A DNA stretch of 64,000 bases from G963665215 sp963665215 (GCA_963665215.2 CAXXWW010000014.1:248001-312000), one strand, 5' to 3'. Shown: positions 1 through 9,944, numbered from the stretch's first letter. The notes: a model not told the origin generated them from the letters alone. Numbers and translations: made by a program.

Positions 1-20
1 TTCCCGCTTCCTGGCCAGAG

Positions 21-42
21 CCTGTCCTGAGCCTGCCGAAGG
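21..42. repeat. CCTGAGCCTG(C/T)CGAAGG-type interspersed palindromic repeat
   Basis: The stretch CCTGAGCCTGCCGAAGG is an imperfect palindrome. A near-identical copy lies at 56083-56108, where it sits inside a transposase reading frame. Recurrence in unrelated contexts indicates a dispersed REP-like repeat. Its function is unknown. Confidence 0.55.
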
Positions 43-45
43 AAA

Positions 46-76
46 GGGGGACAGGGGGACAGGGGGACAGGGGGAT
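46..76. repeat. GGGGGACA tandem repeat
   Basis: Four consecutive copies of an 8-bp GGGGGACA unit, the last one incomplete, stand 28 bp left of the IS630 end. It is a simple-sequence repeat with no gene assigned. Confidence 0.7.
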
Positions 77-105
77 GGTCGAAACAGTTTGTCAGCGCCA
101 TACTA

Positions 106-1353
106 GTGGTTCAACGTTTTTGTATTGATGGGTAGAGTGACTTTAGCTTGATGCGCGCATCCTCGGTAGTGAAGCGCCAATCCACTCGTATCACATCCCG
201 GTTGCGTTGATTCTGCCAAGCATTGACCTCGCCGCGCAGGATGTCTTGATTGGCAATCCGTCGGTCCAGGCACTGTCGAGCCAGCACACCGATCTCTATC
301 TCCGCCATATTCAACCAACTCCCGTGTTTGGGAGTGTAGTGTATCTCCAGTCGCTCAGCTATACGCCTCGCCTCAGCAGGCTCGAATGCCTCGTATAGCG
401 AGGACAGCTTGTGAGTGTTGAGATTGTCCATTACCAGCACGATCCGGTCTGGCAAAAGCTGTCAGGGTAGTCCTCGTCGACCAGTTCCTTTATCACATGC
501 GCCCAGTCCACCTTCGTGCGACGCTCTCTGACCTCGACTCGGCGCCATCCGTCCAACGGTGCAAACAGCATGAACAGGCTGCTCACTCCATTGCGCTCGT
601 ATTCGTAGTCGTATGCCGCCGATAAGCCGGGCGCTGCGGGACGCGGCACTCGCGTCTCCTTGACTTGCTGTTTGCTCGTCTCATCCATGCACACCAGAAC
701 CTCATTCCCATCGTACGGCCGTTGGTAGACCTCCAGTACGTCTTCCATCGCGCACACAAACTCCGCGCTCTGACCGGGCGGGATGCACCAACTCTGCTTC
801 AGCCACGGCTTCAGTTCGTTTTTTTTTAAGCGCCTGGCGAACCGTCTCGGTGCTAATGGTCCCGACTATCTCACACTCGACCAACTGGTCAGCCAACAGC
901 TTCAGGGTCCAACTGGCACGCCCCTCCGGCGGTTCCCCGCAGGCCATCGCTATCAACCGTGTAGCTTCACCTTCGCCGTCCAGTCTCTTTTGACGCCGAC
1001 GCAGTTGCTTTTTGCGATTCAGCGCAGACTCGACCCCCTCCTCCACACAGCGCTTGCGTATTCGCTCGACCGTTGACTGTCCCACACCGAGCGCGCTGGT
1101 GATGTCCGCGTCCTTCATTCCCCCGTCCGAGCGTGACTCATCGCTCATCAGCAGAATGCGCGCATGGGTCTGTTTGTACGCCGCAGCCCGACCGCGTGAG
1201 ACCAAGGCGTTGAGTTCCTGTTGTTCGTCGGTAGTCAGTCTGATACGGTACTTCTTGGTAGACATCATGGTTCCTCCTCGGTTCAACGTTACGATTGAAC
1301 CCCCAAGAGGAACAATGACTATCATGGTATTCATTTCAATGATGTTGGACCAC
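106..1353 (-). mobile_element. IS630-family insertion sequence
   Basis: The element is bounded by an imperfect inverted repeat (left GTGGTTCAACG..., right end the complement of GTGGTCCAAC...) and flanked on both sides by TA (104-105 and 1354-1355), the target duplication expected of IS630. It carries one transposase reading frame broken into three. It sits about 40 bp upstream of moaA and has probably separated that gene from its original promoter. Confidence 0.85.
111..1268 (-). pseudogene. IS630 transposase, frameshifted in two places
   Basis: Three consecutive minus-strand frames join into one IS630 DDE transposase. The start is ATG at 1268 (or 1265), preceded by a GAGGAGGAA ribosome-binding site. 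The N-terminal third carries helix-turn-helix segments. The middle frame has the first catalytic Asp (CMDET). The last frame has the second Asp (VMDNLNTH) and the Glu (HGSWLNMAEIE). The first frame break is in an A9 run (plus 819-827) and the second in a T4 run (plus 454-457). Removing one A and adding one T restores a continuous protein. It is either a dead element or carries homopolymer sequencing errors. A +1 programmed shift at A9 is less likely, because the canonical -1 slip there reaches a stop. Confidence 0.85.
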
Positions 1354-1393
1354 TAGGCCCCGCAACCGAGCGCAGATTAGAGGCGTAAAGCAC

Positions 1394-2410
1394 TTGATTA
1401 CCGACACAATGGGAAGGCCCTTCCGAGACCTCAGGGTATCGGTCACGGACCGGTGCAATTTCCGGTGCACATACTGCATGCCCGCGGAGATCTACGGCGA
1501 GCGGTACCGGTTCCTCCCAAGGGCCGACCTGCTCACCTTCGAGGAGATCGCGAGGCTGGCCAGGATTTTCGTCCGGCTGGGCGCGGTGAAGGTGCGTCTG
1601 ACCGGTGGGGAGCCGCTGGTTCGGAACCAGATGGAGGTGCTGGTGGCCCTGATCTCCGGTATTGACGGTGTCGAGGACCTGACGATGACCACCAACGCCT
1701 ACCTTCTTCCCAAGAAAGCACGGGGCCTGAAGGACGCCGGCCTCCACCGCGTTTCCATCAGCCTGGATACGCTGGACGACGAGATTTTCCGCCGCATGAA
1801 CGGCCGCGGCTTCGGCACGGAGAGCGTCCTGGCCGGGATCGAGGCCGCCGAGAGCGCGGGGCTGCTTCCCATAAAGATAAACGCCGTGGTGCAGCGGGGC
1901 GTCAACGACCACACCATCGTTGAGCTGGCCAGGTACTTCAAGGACCGCGGCCACATCGTGCGATTCATCGAGTACATGGACGTGGGCACGCGCAACGGCT
2001 GGAAGCTGGACCACGTGGTCTCGGCCGACGAGATCGTGGCGAGGATCGACGCTGAGATGCCCCTGGAGCCCGTAGAGGGCAGCTACCGGGGCGAGGTTGC
2101 CCTGAGATACCGGTACCGTGATAGCGGAGGCGAGATCGGCATCATCGCGTCGGTGACCAGGCCCTTCTGCGGCGACTGCACGCGGCTCAGGCTGTCGCCG
2201 GAGGGCAAGCTGGTCACCTGCCTCTTCGCTACCCTGGGGACCGACCTGCGCGGACCGGTCCGGGCTGGCGCCACCGACGATGAGCTGGAGGCGTTGATCA
2301 CCCGCGTCTGGCGGGTGCGGGAAGACCGCTACTCGGAGGAGCGGTCCTCCATGACCGAGGAGCTCCGCGAACAGCGCGAGAAGGTCGAGATGTACCACAT
2401 CGGCGGCTAA
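1394..2410 (+). CDS. moaA: GTP 3',8-cyclase (molybdenum cofactor biosynthesis protein A)
   Basis: This radical-SAM enzyme converts GTP to the 3',8-cyclized intermediate in the first step of molybdenum-cofactor synthesis. The N-terminal cluster motif CNFRCTYC (CxxxCxxC) lies near residue 21. The GGEP SAM-binding motif follows in LTGGEPLVRN. The second 4Fe-4S cluster cysteines appear in CGDC and the later VTCLF. The C-terminal Gly-Gly tail (IGG) is intact. At 338 residues the length is normal. The start is TTG at 1394, which gives the family-typical N-terminus MITD-x-GRP. An ATG at 1409 is the alternative. The partner moaC is 4.4 kb downstream and fused to an RNase HI domain. Confidence 0.95.
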   Translation: MITDTMGRPFRDLRVSVTDRCNFRCTYCMPAEIYGERYRFLPRADLLTFEEIARLARIFVRLGAVKVRLTGGEPLVRNQMEVLVALISGIDGVEDLTMTTNAYLLPKKARGLKDAGLHRVSISLDTLDDEIFRRMNGRGFGTESVLAGIEAAESAGLLPIKINAVVQRGVNDHTIVELARYFKDRGHIVRFIEYMDVGTRNGWKLDHVVSADEIVARIDAEMPLEPVEGSYRGEVALRYRYRDSGGEIGIIASVTRPFCGDCTRLRLSPEGKLVTCLFATLGTDLRGPVRAGATDDELEALITRVWRVREDRYSEERSSMTEELREQREKVEMYHIGG

Positions 2411-2461
2411 GGCCCGGGGGCATCGGTGGTCGTAAATCGCCGCGGCAGCCTGTCGCCTAGG

Positions 2462-4819
2462 CTAGGGGACGTGGATGAGAGCAGAACTCCGATCTTCGCT
2501 ACCCCTCCTATCTTCTGAGAGAACTGAACCCCCAATTATCAGGACCTCGCCGGTTGGCAAGAGTGTTGCTGAATGTGCCTGTCTGGGTTCCGGCAGTTCG
2601 AAAGTCTTGCTCCAAGATCTCGTCACGGGGTCGTATAGCTCCACTCCGCGGTCGTGAATGCCCCCGGCAACCATCACCGTTCCATCCGGTAAGAGGGTAG
2701 TAGTATTAGCCCCGTGGCGCGTGATCATATCTTCCGTCGGGCTGAAGCTGTTGGTAGCCGGATCGAAGATCTCCGGTCGGTCCCCAAGCAGGAGAACCTT
2801 ACCATCGTTCAGGAGTATACTCCCTGTCACCCGAAACGAGGCTGTCTTGCCTATCACGCTAAAGTCTCGCAATGCGGGGTCATACAGCTCAACGATGTCC
2901 AGACTAAATCCATAGCCCGGTCTCGTGGTCTGGGTTCCTCCCAAGATAAGTACCTTCCCACTGGGTAATAGCACGGCTGCATGCCCGCTGCGGTGTTCGT
3001 TCAGGCTCCCAATCACAGTGAAATCTCCAGTGGCAGGGTCGTACACCTCTGCTACGTCGACAGTCTGGTTATTCCCATCCGGGGCGCGTTCCTGACCTCC
3101 GGCGACGAGCACCTCGCCGTCAGGAAGAAGGGCCACCGACGAGTAGCCGCGGGCTACGTTCAAACCGCCGGTGGGCGTGAATTGTCTTGTGGCTGGGTCG
3201 TAAATCATGACCGTCCTCCCCGGGTCAGTCCCGCGCTCGCCCACCACTAGCACCCTTCCATCCGCTAGTCTAGTAGCACCGAGGCCCTGACGGAACGGCA
3301 CGCTTCCCAGGAGAGTAAACGTTCGGGTAGCCGGATTATAAAGCTCGGCCGTTGTACTGGTGCCGCCGACGATCAGCACCGTGCCGTCGTCCAGCAAAAC
3401 AGCCGCGTGGTCGCGGCGCGGTGCTGCCATGTTGCCTGCGGGCATCCACCCCGGTGGAATCCCGACTAACGCTACACCAGTGCGCGTGTTGTTCCGGAAC
3501 TGCGCCGAAGCCTTCACTTCATAACGGCTTCCCTGCGCTCCGCCGTGGAAGTCTGCCGTCCGAGCGTCGATCTGTTCGATCACACCGCCGGGGGCCTCCC
3601 AGGCGAACTCCATGTCAGGGACAGGGTTCCCAAAGAAGTCCAAGCCTGTGGCAGTGAACCGCTGGGTAGCTCCGAGCCTGAGGACAGCGAAGGACGGCTC
3701 GATTTCAACGCTGAACAGGGGGTCTGGGCGGACAGAGAGGTCCGCTGCTGCTGTTAACTTGGCCTCGCCCTGAACTACGGCTACCTGGACGGCGTCTGGA
3801 AACTCCCCGGCCCTGGTCCCGGTGACGAGAAAGCCATTGGAGTTGATGCGCCCGATATCGGGCTCCACGCTCCACGTATGTATAACGCCAAGCACTTCAT
3901 TTCCAAAATTGTCGACGGCCCTGAAGTTGAATTGATGGAAAGCACCTAGGTTCAGGATCACCGCAGAGGGGTCCACCACCACTCTGGTCACAGGCCCTGG
4001 CTCCACTGTGACCGACGCTGAGGCGACCAACTCGCCTGTATCCGTCTGGAGAGACGCCATCACCGCGTCAGCGAAGGCGCCCGCTACCGTGCCCGCCGTG
4101 AGCAGACCGCTGGAGTCTACTGAACCTGATTCCTCGGTAGTAGCCTACGTAACCGTGCTTGGTACTACGTTGCCAAATTCGTCCCGTGCGACCGCGCTAA
4201 ATCGAGCGACCTCCTGAACGGCAAGCGTCGCGCTGGACGGGGAGACCTCGAGACTCACGGGCGGTCCCGGCTGTACGGTGACAAGATCACTCTTGGCAAG
4301 AGTATCGGTACCGCCTGGGCCGGAAACCGTAAGCTGGACAGTGAAAGTGCCAGCAATCGTGTAGACGTGATCTGGATTCTGGTCCGTGCTGGCAGCGCCA
4401 TCACCCAGGTCCCACTCTATCGAGGTGATTGGCCCAACAGACGTGTTATCGAATTTAACGGTCAGAGGTGCGCTGCCGGGCGCCACATCCGCTGCAAAGG
4501 ATGCCGTTGGTGGTACTGGAGTCGGCACGGGGGTGGGCGTTGGGGTGGCCGTGGGCTCTGGGGTTGGCGTAGGCGTGGCCGTGGGCTCTGGGGTCGGCGT
4601 AGGCGTGGCCGTGGGCTCTGGTGTTGGCGTGGGGGTAGCCGTGGGCTGCGGCGTTGGCGTGGCCGTGGGCTCTGGCGTTGGGGCGGGCGCTGCCGCGGCG
4701 CCGGGGCTGGCGACCGCGACCGCCGCTGGCTCGGCAGGGCGACTGGGCTGTGGCTCAACGCACGTTATCCACAGCACCGCCACCAGGGCGAAGAGGCCGG
4801 CGACGAGCCGCTTTCTCAT
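2462..4819 (-). pseudogene. PKD/Big-domain and seven-bladed Kelch lipoprotein with in-frame amber codon
   Basis: One 786-codon frame encodes a surface lipoprotein. It has a signal peptide ending near WITC, then a Pro-Thr linker made of repeated EPTATPTPT units. A PKD domain follows (SIEWDLGDG, VYTIAGTFTVQLTV), then three Big-like domains, then seven Kelch/galactose-oxidase-type repeats (HAAVLLDDGTVLIVGG...ELYNPATRTF). A single TAG at 4145-4147 interrupts the first Big domain exactly where the next two repeats have Trp (HTW, FAW), so TGG to TAG is the simplest explanation. No other lesion is visible. ATG codons after the stop (such as 4063) could only give a product without its export signal. 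It is paralogous in architecture to the Kelch lipoprotein at 9945-12185. Its ligand is unknown. Confidence 0.75.
4530..4690 (-). repeat. 27-30 bp tandem repeat encoding the Pro-Thr linker
   Basis: Repeated GGCGTRGGCGTGGCCGTGGGCTCTGG-like units encode EPTATPTPT on the minus strand. Similar low-complexity DNA encodes the linkers of the lipoproteins at 4936-6171 and 14779-15231. It probably varies in copy number by slippage. Confidence 0.7.
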
Positions 4820-4935
4820 GACCCCTCCCGTCGCGCCGTCCGGTTGGCGAGGCCGGGAGCCCGAGTGGACGCTGCGCTACGTCCTTGGGACCATTCGGGG
4901 ACCGCTCTACGCGGCCCACCTTGGACAGGCGCGGC

Positions 4936-6171
4936 CTATTTCACCTCTTCGGCGAAGGCGATCTTCCACTCGCCGTCCAACTTGATGAAGGCCACGAGTA
5001 TCGTGCGAGTGCCCCGCGGCTCCTTGAGCTCCAGGGTCATCTGTCCCAGGTCTGCGCTCACGAGCTGTGGGGCGCTCTTCTCGGTCACCTGAAGCTTGAC
5101 GTTGAAGGTCCTAAGCTGGCGGATCTGACCCCGGATTTCGCTCTCCCGCTCGGCCCTGTAGGCCTCTTCCAGGTAGGATAGGGCCTTCTCTTCGTCGTAG
5201 GCGTTGAAGGCCGCCCAGTAATCCAGTGCCAGCCGGCGCAGCGCCTCTACGTCGTCGATGACGCCGGCGGGTGGAGGCGCGGGGGTAGGAGTAGGCGGCG
5301 GCGCCTCCAGGTCCGGCGCTTCAATGGAGACGGGCACGCCGAAGTCGGAGAACTTCACCGTAAGGGACACGCTACCCGTGCCCGCGGCGATGCCCCCGAA
5401 CAGCGGGTCGTCCCCGCCGATCTCAAACTTCCCCTCGGCCTTGACCTGGGCCAGGAGGCCGTCGTCGACCCCGATCCAGAACGAGAGCACGAAATCGCTT
5501 ACAGACTCCGTAAAGGCGCCGGTCACCGACGTCCCCTGGAGGCGGAACATCGACCTGCCCTCCAGCGTCTCAACCCCCACGTACACCAGGTCGTTCAGAT
5601 CGGAGACGCCCTCACCCATGAACTCGGCCGGGCTAATGATGAAGGTGTCCTCTCCGACGGTGACATCCCACTCGCCGGTCTCGGGGTCTCTTGTGTAGGA
5701 CGTATCACCGATGCTGACGATTTCAGTCTCGATAGCAAAGAACGCTATGGTCAGCGACATGTCGGCCTTGAGCCGGTCCGGTGCTTGAAAGTCCCCCACG
5801 AAGGTCAGCGGGACATCGAGGGTCACACCTTGCGTGGTCAACGTTATCAGCATGTCCATGTCGAAGTGGAAGGTTGTGAGGCCTCGCATCGCGGCAGAGG
5901 TGGAATCGAGGATCTCCTGGGCGGAGAGGGCCGGCGGGGCAGGAGTTGCAGTCGGCTCTGGGGTCGGCGTGGGCGTGGGCGTTGGTGTGTGTGTAGGGGT
6001 CGGCCTAGGCGTGGGCGTTGGTGTGGGTGTAGGGGTCGGCCTAGGCGTGGGCGTGGCCGTTGCCGTGGGAGAGGGCGTCGGCGAGGGCGTGGCGGCAGGC
6101 TCCGTCTGAGCGCACGCAACAGCCATGGCAAGGACCAGCGCGACTACGCCAGGAATAAGACTCACTCTCAT
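4936..6171 (-). CDS. lipoprotein with LppX/LprG-like domain and C-terminal NTF2-like domain
   Basis: This 411-residue protein begins with a signal peptide ending in a lipobox (MAVAC, Cys20). A Pro-Thr linker runs to about residue 80. Next comes a roughly 200-residue domain (ILDSTSAAMRGLTTFHFDMDM..., TSYTRDPETGEWDV) that resembles lipid-carrier lipoproteins of the LppX/LprAFG type. A second Pro-Thr linker leads to a C-terminal segment (DDVEALRRLALDYWAAFNAYDEEKALSYL...) typical of SnoaL/NTF2-like folds. It should be anchored at the outer face of the membrane. The domain assignment is from remembered family patterns. The ligand is unknown. It lies divergently from the RNase HI-MoaC gene, with the intergenic region at 6172-6365. 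Confidence 0.75.
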   Translation of the reverse strand: MRVSLIPGVVALVLAMAVACAQTEPAATPSPTPSPTATATPTPRPTPTPTPTPTPRPTPTHTPTPTPTPTPEPTATPAPPALSAQEILDSTSAAMRGLTTFHFDMDMLITLTTQGVTLDVPLTFVGDFQAPDRLKADMSLTIAFFAIETEIVSIGDTSYTRDPETGEWDVTVGEDTFIISPAEFMGEGVSDLNDLVYVGVETLEGRSMFRLQGTSVTGAFTESVSDFVLSFWIGVDDGLLAQVKAEGKFEIGGDDPLFGGIAAGTGSVSLTVKFSDFGVPVSIEAPDLEAPPPTPTPAPPPAGVIDDVEALRRLALDYWAAFNAYDEEKALSYLEEAYRAERESEIRGQIRQLRTFNVKLQVTEKSAPQLVSADLGQMTLELKEPRGTRTILVAFIKLDGEWKIAFAEEVK

Positions 6172-6365
6172 GACTCACCCTGCTTCCCGAGGCGGATATG
6201 AGCGCCAGGCCATGAATCCTCGAGATGGGCAGCGCTTCAGACGTCAGGCATCATATCACGGCCCAACTTCGTGTCAAGGGAGTTTGGACCGCGTCACACA
6301 GATTCATTAGCGCTGTTACATGGGTTACAATAGGCTGAGTTTCACGGCGAGGGCCACGCGTTGCA

Positions 6366-7244
6366 ATGATCGACATTTTTACGGACGGATCGTGCGTCGG
6401 CAACCCTGGTCCCGGCGGGTGGGCAGCCATTTTGGTGGAGGACGGGGTCAAACGGTCGGTCTCTGGACGCGAAGAGCGCACCACCAACAATCGGATGGAG
6501 CTCATGGCGGTGATCAAGGGGTTGCAGGCCGTGGCCGAGTCTTCGGAGGTGACCGTACACAGCGACAGCCAGTATGTAGTCAACACCATGACTCGAAACT
6601 GGAAACGCAACGCCAACAAGGACCTGTGGGACAGGCTGGACGCCGAGGTCGGCGTGCGCCGCGTGAAGTGGAAGTGGGTCCGTGGCCATGCCGGAGACCC
6701 TCTCAACGAAATGGCAGACGCTCTGGCCACCCGGGAGGCCAACTGGGGCCGCCAGTCGTCACCCGAGGAAGAGCTCACCCATGTTGACGAGTTGGGCAAG
6801 GCCAGCATGGTGGACGTCGGATCGAAGCCGGATACCCAGCGAAGGGCCGTGGCCAGGGGGTCTGTCCTCATGCGCCCCGAGACGCTGGAGGCGGTCAGGA
6901 CCAACGCACTCAAAAAGGGTGACGTGCTGGGAGTGGCGCGCGTCGCTGGCATCATGGCCGCAAAAAGCGCGTCCCAGCTAATACCTCTGTGTCACCCGAT
7001 ACCCCTCAGCCAGGTAACGGTGGATTTCGCCCTGGACGAAAAGCGGAACGCCGTTGAGATTACCGCCATGGCCAAGACCACGGGCAAGACGGGCGTGGAG
7101 ATGGAGGCTATGACCGGGGTTAGCGTGGCGGCCCTGACGATCTACGACATGTGCAAGAGCATTGACCGCGCGATGCGGATCGACGGCGTCCGGCTTGTGA
7201 GGAAGAGCGGTGGCAGGAGCGGTGATATCGTCCTGGATGAGTAG
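6366..7244 (+). CDS. ribonuclease HI - cyclic pyranopterin monophosphate synthase (MoaC) fusion
   Basis: One uninterrupted 292-codon frame joins two complete enzymes. Residues 1-130 are RNase HI, which cleaves RNA in RNA-DNA hybrids. Its acidic site is visible as FTDGS (Asp7), NRMEL (Glu45), HSDSQ (Asp67) and NEMADA (Asp118), with His108 in WVRGHAG. Residues 137-292 are MoaC, which converts the MoaA product to cyclic pyranopterin monophosphate. Its motifs include THVDELGKASMVDV, IPLCHPIPL and GVEMEAMTGVSVAALTIYDMCKSIDR. The linker is only a few residues. No in-frame ATG, GTG or TTG with a ribosome-binding site opens the MoaC part, and the ATG at 6781 is out of frame. The two halves therefore appear to be made as one polypeptide. 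The functional link is not obvious. Confidence 0.9.
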   Translation: MIDIFTDGSCVGNPGPGGWAAILVEDGVKRSVSGREERTTNNRMELMAVIKGLQAVAESSEVTVHSDSQYVVNTMTRNWKRNANKDLWDRLDAEVGVRRVKWKWVRGHAGDPLNEMADALATREANWGRQSSPEEELTHVDELGKASMVDVGSKPDTQRRAVARGSVLMRPETLEAVRTNALKKGDVLGVARVAGIMAAKSASQLIPLCHPIPLSQVTVDFALDEKRNAVEITAMAKTTGKTGVEMEAMTGVSVAALTIYDMCKSIDRAMRIDGVRLVRKSGGRSGDIVLDE

Positions 7245-7253
7245 CGGCGGTCC

Positions 7254-9240
7254 ATGGCTCTCGCGCTGCCCATGGCGTCGGGGCAGACGGATTCGACGCT
7301 TCGCCAAGAGATCGATGGCGCCCGCCGAGGCCAGGAAGGGCGTATGACCTTTGATGCCGGCGAAAGCACGAGCCTGCGCCTCGACAGGCAGGTTCTGGGG
7401 GAGGCCCGGCGCTGGACCGTCAGTCACCGGGGCCTTGAATATCCGGGCGAGGTCATCGTCTCGCAGGTCGTCAACGCCGATTGGGGCCGGCCTCTGGGGG
7501 GAGACCTCTGCTTCCGGGTCGTCTTCTATACCGTGCCCCGTAGGATACCCTCTGGCCAGATTCGCGACCCCCGCATAGCGATGGTTGTGCCCAGGCGATC
7601 AGCCGACTCGGCGCGTGAGAGACTGGGCCGTGAGATCCTGGCCATCCACGAAGCCAAAGAGCGCTACATCACCGGGCAGGACGCCGCCACGAGGGCCGTA
7701 AGGGCGTCAATGCAAGAGCAGGAGGCCTCGCTCGTGGGTGAGGTCGCCAGGCACGAGGCCATCGCCTATGCACAGGGTCGTGTCTACACCGAGGCCGGCA
7801 CGGCCATTGGTCCGTCGGAGATATTCGTCGAATCGACCGCCGAGTCGTGGGTCGAAGGCCTGGTCCGAGCGGTCTTTGCGCGCGCCTATCCCAGCCTGCC
7901 TTTCGAGTTCGCGTCGTTTCCGGGTACTCTCACTGCCGGAACGGTCGAGGCCGTTTTCCGGGGGGTCCTACAGGGAGACGCCGGGGCCGCTGAGACGGCC
8001 TCGATATTCGGGCCGGCCCTGGGACTCACCAGGCAAAGTGCGCCCGCTGTGTTCGATGCCAGCGAATGTCGGGTGGTGAGCATCAATGAGGGGGAGCTGA
8101 GATCGCGCGGAGGCGAGATGTCCGCGCAGGAACTGCTCGGTCTGCTCTGCCACGACCACGGCCTTACAAGGGCGCTGGCGACACTCTATCTGCTGGCATT
8201 TGTCCGTCAAGCCCAAGGGGAGGTGGAGCTCGTCCCCGACCATTCGGTCCGGCTTGGGGAGGGCGTCCCCCTTCTGAGCGACCGCATCTCATGGGACCTG
8301 GTCGGGGAGATGAAGTACACCCAGTCCGTGGAAGACGAGCTCGGCGTTCTCCGGGCCCAGCCGTCTCTGGCCTGGAATGCCGCTCTTCCATATGCGACTC
8401 TTCTGGTACCGGGGCTGCGGCCCGCCCACGACGCGTCTGAAATCGCCACGCAGGAGGGCCGTCTCGTGGGAGCCCTGGAGCAAATGGGACGCCGAATTGA
8501 GGGCTTCAGGGAAGGAATCAGGGCACTTGCGGCCGACCTCGGCGAAGATGCTGGGGGTCTGCTGTCGGCCCTGGACCGGCTTGAGGTCCTGTCGGTACCT
8601 GGATGAGATGACCTTCGGTCGAGACCATCATCAGCTTGCGGTAAAACGGGACGTGGTGTTGGGGAGGATAGGGCTGGACAGCCTGATCGGCAATCCCTCG
8701 CTGTGGAGCGGCGTGGAGGAGAGCTTTCAGCAGCTCCGCCGGGAGTATGCGGTGGCTTATGCCTCGCACCACGCCCGCTATCAGGACGAGGCTGTGGAAC
8801 TGGTCTCGCGGCTTGAAGGGATGAGACCGCAGGTCGACGCGATCGCTCGCTTTAATGATGTCGCCGAGTTTGGCGGACCGCTGGCCGAGGACGTTCCTGG
8901 CCGTTGCTGGGAGTTGATGGCCTCCCTGAGGACGTGCACGGTCACAGACGATGAGATAAACCTTGATAGCGCCCCAGGCTGTGCGGAGTGCCTTCTGCCT
9001 CTGAACGAGGACGTTCCTCGCCGGGACGCGGCGCTGGTGATTAGGGACACGGATAGGGCGATGCGAGCATACAACCGGCGCCTCAGCGCCAAGGGCGTAC
9101 GCCGTGTCCTTGCGCATCCCACCAGGGGGCAACTCGACAAATTTATCAACCTAGTGCAGGTCGGCGACCTGTCCGCTCTTTCGAATGTACTGGACGACGA
9201 GGTCTTGGAGTTCCTGCGTCGCTTCGTTCGAAGCGGTTGA
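7254..9240 (+). pseudogene. 5'-truncated, frameshifted DUF6079-like large protein
   Basis: Frame 1 (7254-8606) gives 450 residues. Frame 2 continues from about 8603 to 9240 with a further 210. The first part (REILAIHEAKERYI, AYAQGRVYTEAG, RAYPSLPF) and the end (a CAEC half zinc ribbon and LDKFINLVQVGDLSALSNVLDDEVLEFLRRF) recall the C-terminal two thirds of DUF6079-type ATPases, some of which lie in defence islands. The expected N-terminal P-loop region is absent. The start at 7254 is only 10 bp after moaC and has no convincing ribosome-binding site. ATG 7344 is an alternative. The frames meet at ..CCTGGATGAGATG.., where one extra G would join them. Alternatively ATG 8608 starts a second, coupled gene. 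The family call is tentative. Confidence 0.45.
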
Positions 9241-9313
9241 ATTGCCTGCCAGGCAGGCCGCGAGCAGTGGGCGGGATTAGCCCACGTCCCTTTCATATTG
9301 GTGGATCAAGGAG

Positions 9314-9940
9314 ATGAGACAGACGGGCCGGGCCGTAGCGAAGTGGGTTCTGGGGTTGGGCAACCAGCGGGACAGACCGCATCTCAGGATAGTAGTTGGG
9401 CTGGGCAATCCAGGCCGCCAGTACGCCAAGACGCGACACAACGTCGGCTTCTGGTGCGTGGAGCGTCTGGCCAAGGACGGCTCAATCACCTTCTCTCAGC
9501 GCCGGCAGAGGGCTTTGATCGGCGAGGGGGTGCTTGAAGGTGTGCGGGTCGTGCTGGCCAAACCCCGAACGTTTGTGAACCATAGCGGAGAGGCCATTCG
9601 CTACCTGCTGGCACGGTATCGGGCTTCCCCGGCAGAGATGCTGGTGGTGTACGACGACATGGACCTGGCTCCGGGACATCTACGTCTGCGCCACAGAGGC
9701 AGCGCAGGCGGGCATAATGGGATGCGGTCCATCATCGAGTCCACCGGCGTGCAGGACTTCGCCAGGTTGAGGGTGGGTATCGGGCGGCCGCCTATCGGCG
9801 TGGACGAGGTGACATACGTGTTGGGTACCATGACTGGGGAAGAGCGCGATCAGGCCGATAAGGTGGTGGCGCGCGCGGCCCAGGCGATAAAGTGCGCTCT
9901 GGCCGAGGGCATCGATGCGGCCATGAACCGGTACAATTGA
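9314..9940 (+). CDS. pth: peptidyl-tRNA hydrolase
   Basis: The enzyme releases tRNA from peptidyl-tRNA that drops off stalled ribosomes in the cytoplasm. The family signatures are clear: VVGLGNPGRQYAKTRHNVGF with the catalytic His, KPRTFVNHSG, VVYDDMDLAPG with the Asp, and GSAGGHNGMRSII. The protein is 208 residues. About 24 of these form an N-terminal extension before the usual start of the fold, and the extension contains an odd partial echo of it (VLGLGNQ). No better start codon lies near the conserved RIVVGLGNPG, so ATG 9314 is used although its AAGGAG is very close. It converges on the Kelch lipoprotein gene, with only a few bases between the stops. Confidence 0.92.
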   Translation: MRQTGRAVAKWVLGLGNQRDRPHLRIVVGLGNPGRQYAKTRHNVGFWCVERLAKDGSITFSQRRQRALIGEGVLEGVRVVLAKPRTFVNHSGEAIRYLLARYRASPAEMLVVYDDMDLAPGHLRLRHRGSAGGHNGMRSIIESTGVQDFARLRVGIGRPPIGVDEVTYVLGTMTGEERDQADKVVARAAQAIKCALAEGIDAAMNRYN

Positions 9941-9944
9941 TGTG

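Noticed and set aside
46..76. GGGGGACA repeats as a CRISPR array or origin iterons
   Set aside because: No unique spacers are present, the units are directly adjacent and only 8 bp, and no cas or replication gene is near.
819..827. Programmed frameshift at A9 in the IS630 transposase
   Set aside because: A -1 slip leads to an immediate stop and only a +1 or -2 shift works; a second unrelated break further down makes simple indel error or decay more likely.
1331..2398. 355-codon open frame antisense to moaA
   Set aside because: moaA is unmistakable on the plus strand; the antisense product has no recognisable motif.
4367..5092. Gly/Arg-rich frames opposite the Pro-Thr linkers (also 5785-6201)
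   Set aside because: They are translations of the linker repeat DNA on the wrong strand and lack any start signal or domain.
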